Assembly (NCBI RefSeq): GCF_000379465.1 | Contig: NZ_KB905381.1 | Span: forward strand, 682,001 to 746,000 | From: Sciscionella marina DSM 45152 | GTDB lineage: Bacteria; Actinomycetota; Actinomycetes; Mycobacteriales; Pseudonocardiaceae | Length of the DNA stretch: 64,000 nt | Direction of reading: 5' to 3' | Shown here: positions 17,231-27,442 of the stretch, one piece after another | Layout of the letters: every line of letters begins with the position of its first letter | How positions within the stretch are numbered: position 1 is the stretch's first letter | Notes under the pieces: model-generated | Database searches by the model: none | What the model saw: the letters and a program-made list of their open reading frames with translations, nothing else | What the model was told of the DNA's origin: nothing | Program-made: the position numbers and the translations under genes

Positions 17231-17605
17231 GTGCGAAGCCAGCGAACGTGTTCAAGGGCCGGGTGTCAGCGCCCGGCGGTAGCGACGCTGACCTACGCGT
17301 ACGCCGATTCGACCGCGGTGCTCGGGCCTCTGGCGACCGCGTCCGAACCGCACAGCTACGACCTCTGCGAGGAGCACGCGGTCAAGCTGACCGTCCCCCG
17401 TGGCTGGGAAGTGGTCCGCTACGAGGGTGAGTTCGGTCCGGACCAGACGTCCGAGGACGACCTGACCGCGCTCGCCGAGGCGGTGCGCGAGGCGGGGATG
17501 GCCGAAAGGCTCGACGACAGGGCGGATCCGCCCGCGAACCCCGCGGATCGCTCGGGTGGTCGGCGGGGCCACCTGCGCGCCCTGCCGACGCCGCCGGGTG
17601 ACTGA
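17231..17605 (+). CDS. DUF3499 family protein (Rv3258c-like)
   Basis: 124 residues from the GTG at 17231. Two possible metal sites are visible: RTCSRAGCQRP at the N-terminus and YDLCEEHAVKL near residue 42, so a small zinc ribbon is likely. The C-terminus is acidic, then rich in proline and glycine. Function is unknown; the family is restricted to actinobacteria and lies beside manB. TATCGT at 17217-17222 ends eight bases before the start, so the mRNA may be leaderless. The frame is open further upstream, but that part overlaps the divergent gene. Confidence 0.8.
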   Translation: MRSQRTCSRAGCQRPAVATLTYAYADSTAVLGPLATASEPHSYDLCEEHAVKLTVPRGWEVVRYEGEFGPDQTSEDDLTALAEAVREAGMAERLDDRADPPANPADRSGGRRGHLRALPTPPGD

Positions 17606-17626
17606 CCGAACCCCCGACGGTAGGCT
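17598..17626 (+). promoter_or_regulatory. manB promoter (GTGACT - 17 bp - TAGGCT)
   Basis: GTGACT at 17598-17603 and TAGGCT at 17621-17626 are separated by 17 bases. The -10 box ends six bases before the GTG at 17633, giving a leaderless transcript. The -35 overlaps the end of the DUF3499 gene. Confidence 0.6.
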
Positions 17627-17632
17627 TTCCGC

Positions 17633-19069
17633 GTGAAAGGCGAGGATCGATCGAGCGGGCCGGACGGGTTCGGACAAGTGAGGACACGAGCATTGCCACA
17701 GCAGGAAGCGTCAAGCCGTGACCTCTCCGGCATCGTCAAGGCCTACGACATCCGTGGCGTGGTCGGTACGGAGCTGGACGCCGAGCTCGTAGCCGAGTTC
17801 GGTACGGCGTTCGCGAATCTGGTCCGGCGCGAATCGGCGAGCGTGGTCGTCGGCCACGACATGCGCGAGTCCTCGCCTGGCCTGGCCGAGGCCTTCGCGC
17901 GCGGGGTGACCGAGGCCGGGCTCGACGTGGTCAGCATCGGGTTGTGCTCCACCGACATGCTCTACTTCGGTTCCGGGTACCTGAACATGCCCGGCGCGAT
18001 GTTCACCGCGAGCCACAACCCGGCCGAGTACAACGGCATCAAGCTCTGCCGTGCGGGCGCCGCCCCGGTGGGCCAGGAGAGCGGGCTCGCCGAGATCCGC
18101 GCCGAGGTCGAGCGCGGGGTCACCCGGGAAGGTGCCGGGCGCGGCACGGTCAGCGAGCGCGATCTGCTCGGTGCCTACGCCGACTACCTGCGCAATCTGG
18201 TGGACCTCTCCGGGGTGCGCCCGATGAAGGTGGTCGTGGACGCGGGCAACGGCATGGCCGGTCACACGGTGCCGCGGGTGTTCGACGGCCTCCCGGTCGA
18301 GGTCGTGCCGATGTACTTCGAACTGGACGGCAGCTTCCCGAACCACGAGGCCAATCCGCTCGATCCGGCCAACATCGTCGACCTGCAGGTCAAGGTGCGC
18401 GAGCTCGGCGCGGACGCGGGGCTGGCCTTCGACGGGGACGCGGACCGCTGTTTCGTGGTCGACGAGCGAGGCGAACCGGTCGCGCCCTCGGCGGTCACCG
18501 CCCTCGTCGCGGTGCGTGAGTTGGGCAAGGCCCCGGGTTCCACGATCATCCACAATCTGATCACCTCGAAGGCGGTCCCGGAGATCGTGACCGAGCACGG
18601 CGGCAAGCCGGTGCGCACCCGGGTCGGGCACTCCTTCATCAAGGCCGAGATGGCGCGCACGAACGCGATCTTCGGCGGGGAACACTCCGCGCACTACTAC
18701 TTCCGGGACTTCTGGCGCGCGGACACCGGGATGCTCGCTGCGCTGCACGTGCTCGCCGCGCTCGGCGGACAGCAGGGTCCGCTGTCCGAACTGACCAGCG
18801 AATACGTCCGCTACGCCGCCTCCGGGGAGATCAACTCGACGGTCGTGGACCAGGACGCCAAGCTCGCCGCGATCAAGGAGAGCTTCGGCGCGCGCGAGGG
18901 TGTGCGCATCGATGAGATGGACGGGCTCACCGTGAGCCTGTCCGACGGGTCGTGGTTCAACCTGCGTGCCTCGAACACCGAGCCGCTGCTGCGGTGCAAT
19001 GTCGAGGCGCCGACTACCGAGGCGATGGAGATCCTGCGCGACGATGTGCTCGCCATCGTGCGCGGCTGA
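17633..19069 (+). CDS. manB: Phosphomannomutase/phosphoglucomutase
   Basis: 478 residues. The enzyme interconverts mannose-6-phosphate and mannose-1-phosphate, feeding GDP-mannose for mannolipids and glycoproteins. The four alpha-D-phosphohexomutase signatures are visible: phosphoserine loop FTASHNPAEYNG, metal loop AFDGDADRCF, sugar-binding GGEHSAHYYF and phosphate-binding RASNTEPLLR. The promoter supports the GTG at 17633; GTG 17678 and TTG 17693 (with GAGGAC upstream) are shorter alternatives that start closer to the conserved IVKAYDIRG. It leads a cluster with a Trm112-like gene, a SIS-like isomerase and manA. Confidence 0.93.
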   Translation: MKGEDRSSGPDGFGQVRTRALPQQEASSRDLSGIVKAYDIRGVVGTELDAELVAEFGTAFANLVRRESASVVVGHDMRESSPGLAEAFARGVTEAGLDVVSIGLCSTDMLYFGSGYLNMPGAMFTASHNPAEYNGIKLCRAGAAPVGQESGLAEIRAEVERGVTREGAGRGTVSERDLLGAYADYLRNLVDLSGVRPMKVVVDAGNGMAGHTVPRVFDGLPVEVVPMYFELDGSFPNHEANPLDPANIVDLQVKVRELGADAGLAFDGDADRCFVVDERGEPVAPSAVTALVAVRELGKAPGSTIIHNLITSKAVPEIVTEHGGKPVRTRVGHSFIKAEMARTNAIFGGEHSAHYYFRDFWRADTGMLAALHVLAALGGQQGPLSELTSEYVRYAASGEINSTVVDQDAKLAAIKESFGAREGVRIDEMDGLTVSLSDGSWFNLRASNTEPLLRCNVEAPTTEAMEILRDDVLAIVRG

Positions 19070-19082
19070 GGAGGGAGCGAGG

Positions 19083-19283
19083 ATGACGGTACGGCTCGAC
19101 GATGGGCTGCTCGAAGTCCTGGCCTGCCCGGCGCCGGACCACGCGCCACTGCGTCCCGGTGCGCCGGGCGATCCCGGGGCCGAGGCGCTGACCTGCACCG
19201 GGTGCGGACGCAGCTATCCGGTCCGGGACGGAATCCCGGTGCTGCTCCTCGATGAGGCGAGCGGTGGGACGGACGGAGTCTAG
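19083..19283 (+). CDS. Trm112-like small zinc protein
   Basis: 66 residues. The motifs LACPAPDHAPL and CTGCGRSYPVRDGIPVLL match the Trm112/UPF0434 family, small zinc-binding proteins that in other organisms stabilise methyltransferases. Three cysteines and a histidine are possible zinc ligands. A good ribosome site (GGAGGGAGCGAGG) precedes the ATG at 19083, thirteen bases after manB. The stop TAG directly abuts the ATG of the next gene, so the genes are co-translated. The partner enzyme is unknown. Confidence 0.85.
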   Translation: MTVRLDDGLLEVLACPAPDHAPLRPGAPGDPGAEALTCTGCGRSYPVRDGIPVLLLDEASGGTDGV

Positions 19284-20420
19284 ATGAGCGCGGGAGTGAT
19301 GGCCTTGCTCGACGACGCGCTGCTCGACGATCCGGCCAAGCTCGCCGAGGTCGACCGGGGCGGGCTGCTGCGTGCCGCCGCGGGTGCCGGTGCCCAGGTA
19401 CGGGCGACCGCCGAGGCCGCCGCGGAGACCGGGATCGAAGACCTGCACGGTTCGAGCCCGCGCGCGCTCGTGCTGCTCACCCGGCCCGGGGCGAGCACGG
19501 ACACCGCCCGCCTGGTGGCCGCGCTGCTCGGCGCGGCCTGTCCGATTCCGGTGGTGGCCGCCGAGCAGGCGCCTTCCTGGATCGGCCCGCTGGATGTGGT
19601 GCTGGCCAGCACCGACGACCCCGGGGACCGGGAACTCGCGCTCTCGATCGACCTCGCGGCCCGCCGCGGCGCGAGCGTGGTGCTCGCCGCCCCGGACGAG
19701 GGACCGGTCGCGGCCGCTGCCGCGGGCAAGGCGCGGCTGCTGCCCGCCCGGGTGCCGATGCCGCACGGTTTCGCCTTCCCGAGGGCGGTCGCGGCCGCCC
19801 TGGCCACGGTGCGGGCACTCGGCCTGTTCGGCACCGGGGAACCCGACCTGCTCGCCGTGCTCGCGGACGCGCTCGACGGGGAGGCCGAACGCGATCAGCC
19901 GGGCGCCGAATCCTTCGTCAACCCGGCGAAACTGCTCGCCCAGCGCCTCGCCGGGCGCACCCCGCTGCTGTGGGGCACCGATCCGGTCGCGACCGCGGTC
20001 GCCGCGCACGCCGGTTCCGCGCTGGCCGCGCACGCCGGAGTGGTCGCCGATGTCTGCGATGTGCGCGCGGTGGTCGAACGCCCCGCGCTGCGCGCCGCCG
20101 CGCTGCGGGACAGCAGCGATACGGACATCTTCGCCGACCCCGAATTCGATGAGATCGGAACCGCGCCGCCGGTTCGTCCGTTGTTGTTCACGGTGGCCGA
20201 GGACGAGGCGACCCAGCAGGTGTCGCAGGCCGCGGAGCGCACGTTCACCGGTATCGACGTGCTCTCCAGCGCGGAGGAACTGACCGCTCAGGCAGGCCGG
20301 CACGTGGGTGCCTGTGCCGCGATGGTGCTCACCGTGCGCCTGGAATTCGCCGCCATCTACCTCGGGCTCGCCACCGGTGTGCTCGGTGGTGAGGGCACGC
20401 TCGCGCCGTCGCGGGTCTGA
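19284..20420 (+). CDS. SIS-domain sugar isomerase-like protein (Rv3256c-like)
   Basis: 378 residues. The arrangement of two SIS-like Rossmann halves (LVLLTRPGASTDTARLVAALL, then a second half starting LLWGTDPVATAVAAHAGS) resembles bifunctional phosphoglucose/phosphomannose isomerases. The usual active-site residues are hard to place, so activity is uncertain. In M. tuberculosis the homologue also lies between manB and manA. A scaffolding or isomerase role in mannose-6-phosphate supply is inferred from that conserved position. The start immediately follows the stop of the Trm112-like gene. Confidence 0.78.
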   Translation: MSAGVMALLDDALLDDPAKLAEVDRGGLLRAAAGAGAQVRATAEAAAETGIEDLHGSSPRALVLLTRPGASTDTARLVAALLGAACPIPVVAAEQAPSWIGPLDVVLASTDDPGDRELALSIDLAARRGASVVLAAPDEGPVAAAAAGKARLLPARVPMPHGFAFPRAVAAALATVRALGLFGTGEPDLLAVLADALDGEAERDQPGAESFVNPAKLLAQRLAGRTPLLWGTDPVATAVAAHAGSALAAHAGVVADVCDVRAVVERPALRAAALRDSSDTDIFADPEFDEIGTAPPVRPLLFTVAEDEATQQVSQAAERTFTGIDVLSSAEELTAQAGRHVGACAAMVLTVRLEFAAIYLGLATGVLGGEGTLAPSRV

Positions 20421-20429
20421 TCGGACGAG

Positions 20430-21653
20430 TTGGAGCTGACGTTGGAACTGCTGCGGGGTACCGTGCGGCCGTACGCATGGGGCTCGCGAACCGCGATCGC
20501 CGAGCTGACCGGCAACCCATCGCCTGCCCCGCACCCGGAGGCCGAACTGTGGTTCGGCGCCCACCCGGCCAGCCCCTCGACCGTGGACGGCACGGCGCTG
20601 ACCGAACTGCTCGAACTCGACGCGCACGGGCACCTCGGCACCCGGATCACCGAACGCTGGGCGGGCAGGCTGCCGTTCCTGATCAAGGTGCTCGCCGCCG
20701 ACGAACCGCTCTCTCTGCAGGCGCATCCCTCCGCCGGGCTCGCCGCTGAGGGGTACGCGCGGGAGGAGGCCGCCGGGATCCCGCGGGACGCGCCGGAGCG
20801 GAACTACCCCGACCCGACCGCGAAGCCCGAGCTACTGTGCGCGCTCTCCGAGTTCCACGCGCTCGCCGGGTTCCGCGGACCGCGCCGCAGCACCGAACTG
20901 CTGCGCGCGCTCGACTGCGAGCCGCTGCGGCCCTACACCGAACTGCTCGCCGGGCAGCCGGACGAGGACGGGCTGCGCGCGCTGTTCACCACCTTCGTCA
21001 CGCTGCCCTCCAGCGCGCTGGAACAGTTGCTTCCCGCGGTCGTCGACGCCTGCGTGCGGCACGTGCGCGAGCGCGGGGAGTTCGATCTGGAGTGCCGTAC
21101 CGCGCTGGAGCTCGCCGAACGCTATCCCGGTGACGCCGGGATCCTCGCCGCGCTGCTGCTCAACCGGCTGGTGCTGCAACCGGGCGAGGCCATCCACATC
21201 GCGGCCGGGAACCTGCACGCCTATCTGCGCGGGACCGCCATCGAGATCCTCGCCGCCTCGGACAACGTGCTGCGCTGCGGGCTGACCCCGAAGCACGTGG
21301 ATGTGCCCGAACTGCTCCGGGTGCTCGACTTCGCCGCGGACGAGATGCCCGTGCTCAAGGGGGAACAGCACGGTGCGGTGCGCCGCTACCAGACCTCCGC
21401 CGAGGAGTTCGAGCTCACCGTCGCCGAGCTGGACGGCGCCGCGGCCAGGGCGGTGCTCACCGCATGCGGCCCGCAGATCCTGCTGTGCACCGAGGGGACC
21501 GCGCTGCTGCGCGCGGCGAGCGGGCACGAGCGGGTACTGAGCAAGGGAGAGGCGGTGTGGTCGCCCGCCAAGGACGGGGACATTTCGGTCACCCCGGTCG
21601 AGGAGAACATTCGCACCACCGTCTACCGTGCGAGCCTGCCAAGCGTTCAGTGA
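20430..21653 (+). CDS. manA: Mannose-6-phosphate isomerase, class I
   Basis: 407 residues. Zinc ligands are visible in SLQAHPS (Gln-x-His) and in the later HIAAGNLHAYLRG region; the arginine of YLRG and the start GTVRPYAWGSRTAI are typical of type I enzymes. It converts fructose-6-phosphate to mannose-6-phosphate, the substrate of ManB. The TTG start at 20430 is nine bases after the previous stop. It forms the last enzymatic step of the manB cluster; a CDF transporter follows after 12 bases. Confidence 0.93.
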   Translation: MELTLELLRGTVRPYAWGSRTAIAELTGNPSPAPHPEAELWFGAHPASPSTVDGTALTELLELDAHGHLGTRITERWAGRLPFLIKVLAADEPLSLQAHPSAGLAAEGYAREEAAGIPRDAPERNYPDPTAKPELLCALSEFHALAGFRGPRRSTELLRALDCEPLRPYTELLAGQPDEDGLRALFTTFVTLPSSALEQLLPAVVDACVRHVRERGEFDLECRTALELAERYPGDAGILAALLLNRLVLQPGEAIHIAAGNLHAYLRGTAIEILAASDNVLRCGLTPKHVDVPELLRVLDFAADEMPVLKGEQHGAVRRYQTSAEEFELTVAELDGAAARAVLTACGPQILLCTEGTALLRAASGHERVLSKGEAVWSPAKDGDISVTPVEENIRTTVYRASLPSVQ

Positions 21654-21665
21654 GAGGAGCACGGC

Positions 21666-22613
21666 ATGTCGGCCGAGGGGGGTACCAAAGCGATCATCGC
21701 CGCGCTCAGTGCCAATGCGGGGATCGCGGTCGCGAAGTTCGCCGGATTCGCGGTGACCGGTTCCTCCTCGATGCTCTCCGAGGGTGTGCACTCTCTCGCC
21801 GATACCGCCAACCAGGGACTGCTGCTGCTCGGCAGGAAGGCGGCGGACCGGGAAGCGGACGCCGAGCACCCCTTCGGCTATGGGCGCAACCGCTACTTCT
21901 ACGCCTTCGTGGTCGCCCTGCTGCTGTTCAGCCTGGGCGCGCTGTTCGCCATCTACGAGGGCGTGGAGAAGATCGCCGAGCCGCACGAGCTGGAGAGCCC
22001 GCTGGTCGCGGTGATCATCCTGGTCGTGGCGCTCGCGCTGGAGGGCTACAGCTTCACCACGGCGATGCGGGAGACCGCGAAGGTGCGTGGCGGGCGCGGC
22101 TGGTGGCGATTCATCACCACGGCCAAGGACCCCGATCTGCCCGTCGTGCTGCTCGAGGACAGCGGCGCGCTGCTCGGTCTGGTGTTCGCGCTCGCCGGGG
22201 TGGGGCTCTCGGTGCTCACGGGTGATCCGGTGTGGGACGGGATCGGTACCCTGGCCATCGGGGCGTTGCTCGCGGTGATCGCGATCGTGCTGATCGTCGA
22301 GATGAAGAGCCTGCTCATCGGGGAGGGCGTGGACCGGGCGCTGTACCGGACCATCGTGGCCGAGCTCGAATCCGGTGCGGTGCGCACCGTGATCCACCTG
22401 CGTACCGAGTACCTCGCCCCGGACGAATTGCTGGTCGCGGCCAAGATCGCGCTGCACGGCGAACCGGGAATGGCGGAAGTCGCCGCGGCGATCGACGACG
22501 CCGAGGCACGGCTGCGGGAACGAGTGCCGACCGCGCGGTGGATCTACCTCGAACCGGATCTGTTGCGTACCGAATTGTCCGGCTCGCCGCGAAAAACACC
22601 CGAAGACGGGTAA
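21666..22613 (+). CDS. Cation diffusion facilitator family transporter
   Basis: 315 residues with about six membrane helices. The first metal site is HSLAD in helix 2, while the helix 5 site reads EDSGALLG, giving a Glu-x3-type ligand set found in one CDF subfamily instead of HxxxD. The C-terminal 90 residues form the cytoplasmic metallochaperone-like domain. It probably exports Zn(II), Fe(II) or Mn(II). AGAGGAG precedes the ATG. The gene is co-directional with manA and probably co-transcribed. Mannose-6-phosphate isomerase needs a divalent metal, but a functional link is not shown. Confidence 0.88.
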   Translation: MSAEGGTKAIIAALSANAGIAVAKFAGFAVTGSSSMLSEGVHSLADTANQGLLLLGRKAADREADAEHPFGYGRNRYFYAFVVALLLFSLGALFAIYEGVEKIAEPHELESPLVAVIILVVALALEGYSFTTAMRETAKVRGGRGWWRFITTAKDPDLPVVLLEDSGALLGLVFALAGVGLSVLTGDPVWDGIGTLAIGALLAVIAIVLIVEMKSLLIGEGVDRALYRTIVAELESGAVRTVIHLRTEYLAPDELLVAAKIALHGEPGMAEVAAAIDDAEARLRERVPTARWIYLEPDLLRTELSGSPRKTPEDG

Positions 22614-22710
22614 ACGTGCCGCTACTCTGCGTCTTCCACAAGCCGCGAGCGGTGACGGATTCGACAGTTACAGGGCATCTTGGCGGTTCCACCCGGCACC
22701 GCAATGGCCC

Positions 22711-22716
22711 TAGGGT
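22711..22716 (+). promoter_or_regulatory. Candidate sahH -10 box TAGGGT
   Basis: TAGGGT lies 39 bases before the sahH start, giving a leader of about 32 nt that contains the ribosome site GGAGG. The -35 match is weak. Nothing else is evident between 22614 and 22754. Confidence 0.4.
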
Positions 22717-22754
22717 AGGGATGCCCATCGAGATCCAGTGGAGGATAAAACGCG

Positions 22755-24245
<1,491 letters not shown>

Positions 24246-24273
24246 GCCGGATCGCCGAACTGAGGCACTGACT

Positions 24274-24312
24274 ACCGAGCCCTGGTACGCCATGAGCGTG
24301 CCAGGGCTCGGT
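24274..24312 (+). terminator. Terminator after sahH
   Basis: Arms ACCGAGCCCTGG (24274-24285) and CCAGGGCTCGGT (24301-24312) pair perfectly. A further ACGC/GCGT pairing closes the loop, giving about 17 bp. It ends 27 bases before tmk. Confidence 0.8.
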
Positions 24313-24327
24313 GCGTTTCGCGCCCGA

Positions 24328-24333
24328 TAACCT
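24328..24333 (+). promoter_or_regulatory. -10 box TAACCT, leaderless tmk
   Basis: TAACCT ends six bases before the tmk ATG, just after the sahH terminator, so tmk has its own leaderless transcript. Confidence 0.55.
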
Positions 24334-24339
24334 GCAGGC

Positions 24340-24999
24340 ATGCACAGACTGGTGGCCATCGAAGGGCTGGACGGGGCGGGGAAGCGGACGCTGACCACCG
24401 CACTGACCGCCGAACTCGAACGGCGTGGGGCGCGGGTGACCCACCTGACCTTCCCGCGCTACGGCGAGGACATCCATGCCGAGCTCGCCGCGGACGCGCT
24501 GCACGGGCGGCTGGGGGATCTGGCCGACTCGGTGTACGCGATGACGCTGCTGTTCGCCCTCGACCGCAGGGGCGCGCGGGAAGCGATCGAGAAGTCGCTG
24601 ACCACCCACGACGTGGTGCTCGCGGACCGGTACCTCGCCTCCAACGCCGCCTACTCGGCGGCGCGACTCGGCCAGGGCGCGGACGGTGAGTTCGTGGAGT
24701 GGCTGCGCGCACTGGAACTCGACCGCTTCGGTCTGCGTGCCCCGGACCTGCAGGTGCTGCTGGACGTGGACGCGGAGACCGCGCAGGGGCGGGCGGAGCA
24801 CCGCGAATCGGTGGAGAGCGACCGCGTGCGGGACAGCTACGAATCCGATGGCGGCCTGCAGCGCCGGTGCCTCGAGGTGTACCGGGACCTCGCCGCGCGG
24901 AACTGGGTCTCGCCCTGGCGCGTGGTCGCGGGGATCACGGAGGGCACCGAAGCGGAAGCGGAACGTCTCGGACAGTTGATTCACGCTACCGATCGGTGA
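24340..24999 (+). CDS. tmk: Thymidylate kinase
   Basis: 219 residues. The P-loop AIEGLDGAGKRTLTTAL is that of dTMP kinase, with Arg after the lysine. The DR(Y) motif LADRYLASNAAY and the DVDAETAQGRAEHR lid region are present. It phosphorylates dTMP to dTDP, essential for DNA synthesis and also for dTDP-sugars. The neighbouring order sahH, tmk, mtrA, mtrB, lpqB matches mycobacteria, except that a SulP-carbonic anhydrase gene is inserted after tmk. Confidence 0.94.
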   Translation: MHRLVAIEGLDGAGKRTLTTALTAELERRGARVTHLTFPRYGEDIHAELAADALHGRLGDLADSVYAMTLLFALDRRGAREAIEKSLTTHDVVLADRYLASNAAYSAARLGQGADGEFVEWLRALELDRFGLRAPDLQVLLDVDAETAQGRAEHRESVESDRVRDSYESDGGLQRRCLEVYRDLAARNWVSPWRVVAGITEGTEAEAERLGQLIHATDR

Positions 25000-25028
25000 C
25001 ATTCGGTTAACAACGGGTGAACTCGCTA

Positions 25029-25046
25029 AGTAAACGGAACTTTACT
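25029..25046. promoter_or_regulatory. AT-rich inverted repeat upstream of SulP-CA
   Basis: AGTAAA (25029-25034) and TTTACT (25041-25046) form a perfect inverted repeat with a 6-base spacer, in the most AT-rich stretch of the area. It lies about 75-90 bases upstream of the transporter start and may be an operator or promoter element. Confidence 0.4.
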
Positions 25047-25119
25047 AAAACGCGGGTTCGTTCCCGTCTCGTATGCCTGAATCGCGCATTTCCGGCTCGA
25101 CGTACGAGAGGGGACGGCT

Positions 25120-27381
25120 TTGGCCGCTGCCACCAGATTCCTGAAACACGATGTACCCGCCTCGCTGGTCGTGTTCCTCATCGCGGTACCGCTCTCCCTC
25201 GGGATCGCGGTCGCCTCCGGAGCGCCGGTGATCGCCGGCCTGATCGCCGCCGTGATCGGCGGGATCGTCGCCGGGGCACTCGGCGGATCACCCCTGCAGG
25301 TCTCCGGGCCCGCCGCCGGGCTCACGGTCGTCGTCGCCGATCTGATCAACCGGTTCGGCTGGCAGGCGACCTGTGCGATCACGCTCGCCGCCGGTCTGCT
25401 GCAGATCCTGCTCGGCCTGTCCCGCACCGCGCGGGCCGCGCTGGCCATCTCGCCCTCGGTGGTGCACGGGATGCTCGCCGGAATCGGGCTGACCATCGTG
25501 TTCAGCCAGCTGCACGTGGTACTCGGCGGCACGGCGGGCAGCAGCTTCGTGGACAACCTCACCGAGCTGCCCGGCCAGATCGCGAACCTGCACGGGGACG
25601 CGACCCTGCTCGGTCTCGGGGTGATCGCGGTACTGCTGCTCTGGCCATTGCTGCCGAAGAAGGTGCGGGTGGTGCCCGGCCCGCTGGTGGCCATCGCGGG
25701 GGCCACGCTGATCGCGGTGCTCGCCGGATCGGACGCGCCCCGGGTGGACCTGCCCGGCTCCATCCTGTCCTCGCTGACCGCTCCGGTGCTGCCGACCGGG
25801 GACCTCGGCGCGCTCATCGTCGCGATACTGACCATCACCCTGATCGCCAGTGTGGAAAGCCTCGCCTCGGCGGTTGCGGTGGACGGGATGCACACCGGCA
25901 AGCGCGCGAACCTCAACCGTGAGCTGATCGGCCAGGGCGCGGCGAACACGGTCTCCGGAGCGATCGGCGGGCTGCCCATCACCGGCGTGATCGTGCGCAG
26001 CTCCACGAACGTGACGGCCGGGGCGAAGACCCGTGCTTCGGCGATCCTGCACGGGGTCTGGGTGCTGCTGTTCTCCTCGCTGCTGTTCTCGGTCGTCGAA
26101 CTGATCCCGCTGGCCGCGCTGGCCGGACTGCTGGTGCACGTGGGCGCGAAACTGGTCAACCTCGGCCAGATCAAACGGCTGCACCGGCACGGTGAATCGC
26201 TGGTGTACGCGGTCACCGTGGTCGCGGTGGTACTGCTCAATCTGCTCGAGGGAGTGCTCATCGGGCTGGCGCTGTCCCTGTTGCTCGTGGTGTACCGGGT
26301 GGTGATCGCCTCGATCCGCGCGCAGCAGGCCGATGACAACACCTGGCGGCTCGCGGTGCACGGAAAGCTCTCCTTCCTCTCCATCCCACGGCTGGCGCAC
26401 GAGCTGGGGCGGATCCCGGCGAACTCGCACGTGGTCGTGGAGCTGATCACCGAGTACCTCGACCACGCCGCCTACGAGTATCTGCACGGCTGGGTCACCC
26501 GGCACGAGGCGGCCGGCGGTACCGTGCTCGTTGACGAGATCGGCCAGGCCGGTCTGGAGTCCTCCCTCCAGCGCGGCCGGGAGGCCCGGACGAGGCATCT
26601 GCCGCGCTGGTTCACCCCGTGGTCGCACTGGCAGCGCATCGAACACCCCGAGGAACAGCGCGCCGGGACCGCGGAACATTCGCGGTCGCTCGATGTGGTG
26701 CTCAACGGCATCCGGGAGTACCAGATCCGCTCGCGGGAACTGATGCGCCCGCACATGGCCAAGCTCGCCGAGGGGCAGCGCCCGCGGGCGATGTGGATCG
26801 GCTGCGGGGACAGCAGGGTGGTGCCCAATGTGCTGACCTCGAGCGGCCCCGGGGACCTGTTCACCGTGCGCAACATCGGAAACGTCGTGCCCGCGCGGGA
26901 TTCCGGGACGGATGCCTCGGTCGCCGCCTCGCTCGAGTTCGCCGTCGGAGTGCTGGAGGTACCGGTGCTCGTGGTGTGCGGGCACTCCGGTTGCGGTGCC
27001 ATGCAGGTACTGAGCACGGGCCGGCCCGCGGACGGCCCGCTCGGTGACTGGCTGGCCACCGCCGCTCCCACCGTGGCGCGCTGGCGGGACGGCGATCCGA
27101 TCGCCAAGGCGGCGGCCGAGGACGGCTTCGGCGAGCTCGACCAGCTCGCGATGATCAACGTGGCCGAGGGGCTGCGCAACCTGCACACCCATGCCGTGGT
27201 CGCGGACGCGGTCGCCACCGGGAAGCTGCAGCTGGTCGGCATGTTCCTGGACATCCCGAGCGGGCGGCTGCTCACTATGGACGAGGAAACCCGGCGGTTC
27301 GTCCCGGTCTCCGAAGGGCCGACCATCCCGGTGCAGGCACAGGCCGAACGGGTGGTCCCCGAAGGTGCGACATCCGGGTGA
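25120..27381 (+). CDS. SulP anion transporter fused to beta-carbonic anhydrase
   Basis: 753 residues. Residues 1 to about 400 are a SulP/SLC26 transporter with ten or more helices (DVPASLVVFLIAVPLSLGIA, SVVHGMLAGIGL). A shortened STAS-like part follows (about 410-480). The C-terminal 220 residues are a beta-carbonic anhydrase with zinc ligands in WIGCGDSRVVP and CGHSGCGAMQV. The enzyme half hydrates CO2, and the transporter half probably moves bicarbonate. Rv3273 of M. tuberculosis has the same architecture. The start is TTG at 25120 after GAGAGGGGA. It sits between tmk and mtrA, which are adjacent in mycobacteria. Confidence 0.93.
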   Translation: MAAATRFLKHDVPASLVVFLIAVPLSLGIAVASGAPVIAGLIAAVIGGIVAGALGGSPLQVSGPAAGLTVVVADLINRFGWQATCAITLAAGLLQILLGLSRTARAALAISPSVVHGMLAGIGLTIVFSQLHVVLGGTAGSSFVDNLTELPGQIANLHGDATLLGLGVIAVLLLWPLLPKKVRVVPGPLVAIAGATLIAVLAGSDAPRVDLPGSILSSLTAPVLPTGDLGALIVAILTITLIASVESLASAVAVDGMHTGKRANLNRELIGQGAANTVSGAIGGLPITGVIVRSSTNVTAGAKTRASAILHGVWVLLFSSLLFSVVELIPLAALAGLLVHVGAKLVNLGQIKRLHRHGESLVYAVTVVAVVLLNLLEGVLIGLALSLLLVVYRVVIASIRAQQADDNTWRLAVHGKLSFLSIPRLAHELGRIPANSHVVVELITEYLDHAAYEYLHGWVTRHEAAGGTVLVDEIGQAGLESSLQRGREARTRHLPRWFTPWSHWQRIEHPEEQRAGTAEHSRSLDVVLNGIREYQIRSRELMRPHMAKLAEGQRPRAMWIGCGDSRVVPNVLTSSGPGDLFTVRNIGNVVPARDSGTDASVAASLEFAVGVLEVPVLVVCGHSGCGAMQVLSTGRPADGPLGDWLATAAPTVARWRDGDPIAKAAAEDGFGELDQLAMINVAEGLRNLHTHAVVADAVATGKLQLVGMFLDIPSGRLLTMDEETRRFVPVSEGPTIPVQAQAERVVPEGATSG

Positions 27382-27416
27382 ATCACGCGGTAACGGTCGG
27401 GCCGCACGTCGAGAAC

Positions 27417-27436
27417 CACACGTGTGATGGGACGAT
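27417..27436 (+). promoter_or_regulatory. Palindrome and -10-like box before mtrA
   Basis: The 10-bp palindrome CACACGTGTG (27417-27426) is followed by GACGAT (27431-27436), which ends six bases before the mtrA ATG, where a -10 box would lie in a leaderless promoter. The match to TANNNT is imperfect at the first base. Confidence 0.35.
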
Positions 27437-27442
27437 GGACAC

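Noticed and set aside
22614-22754. SAH or SAM riboswitch upstream of sahH
   Set aside because: No conserved riboswitch core or suitable stem arrangement could be recognised in this 140-base gap; only a -10 box and ribosome site are visible.
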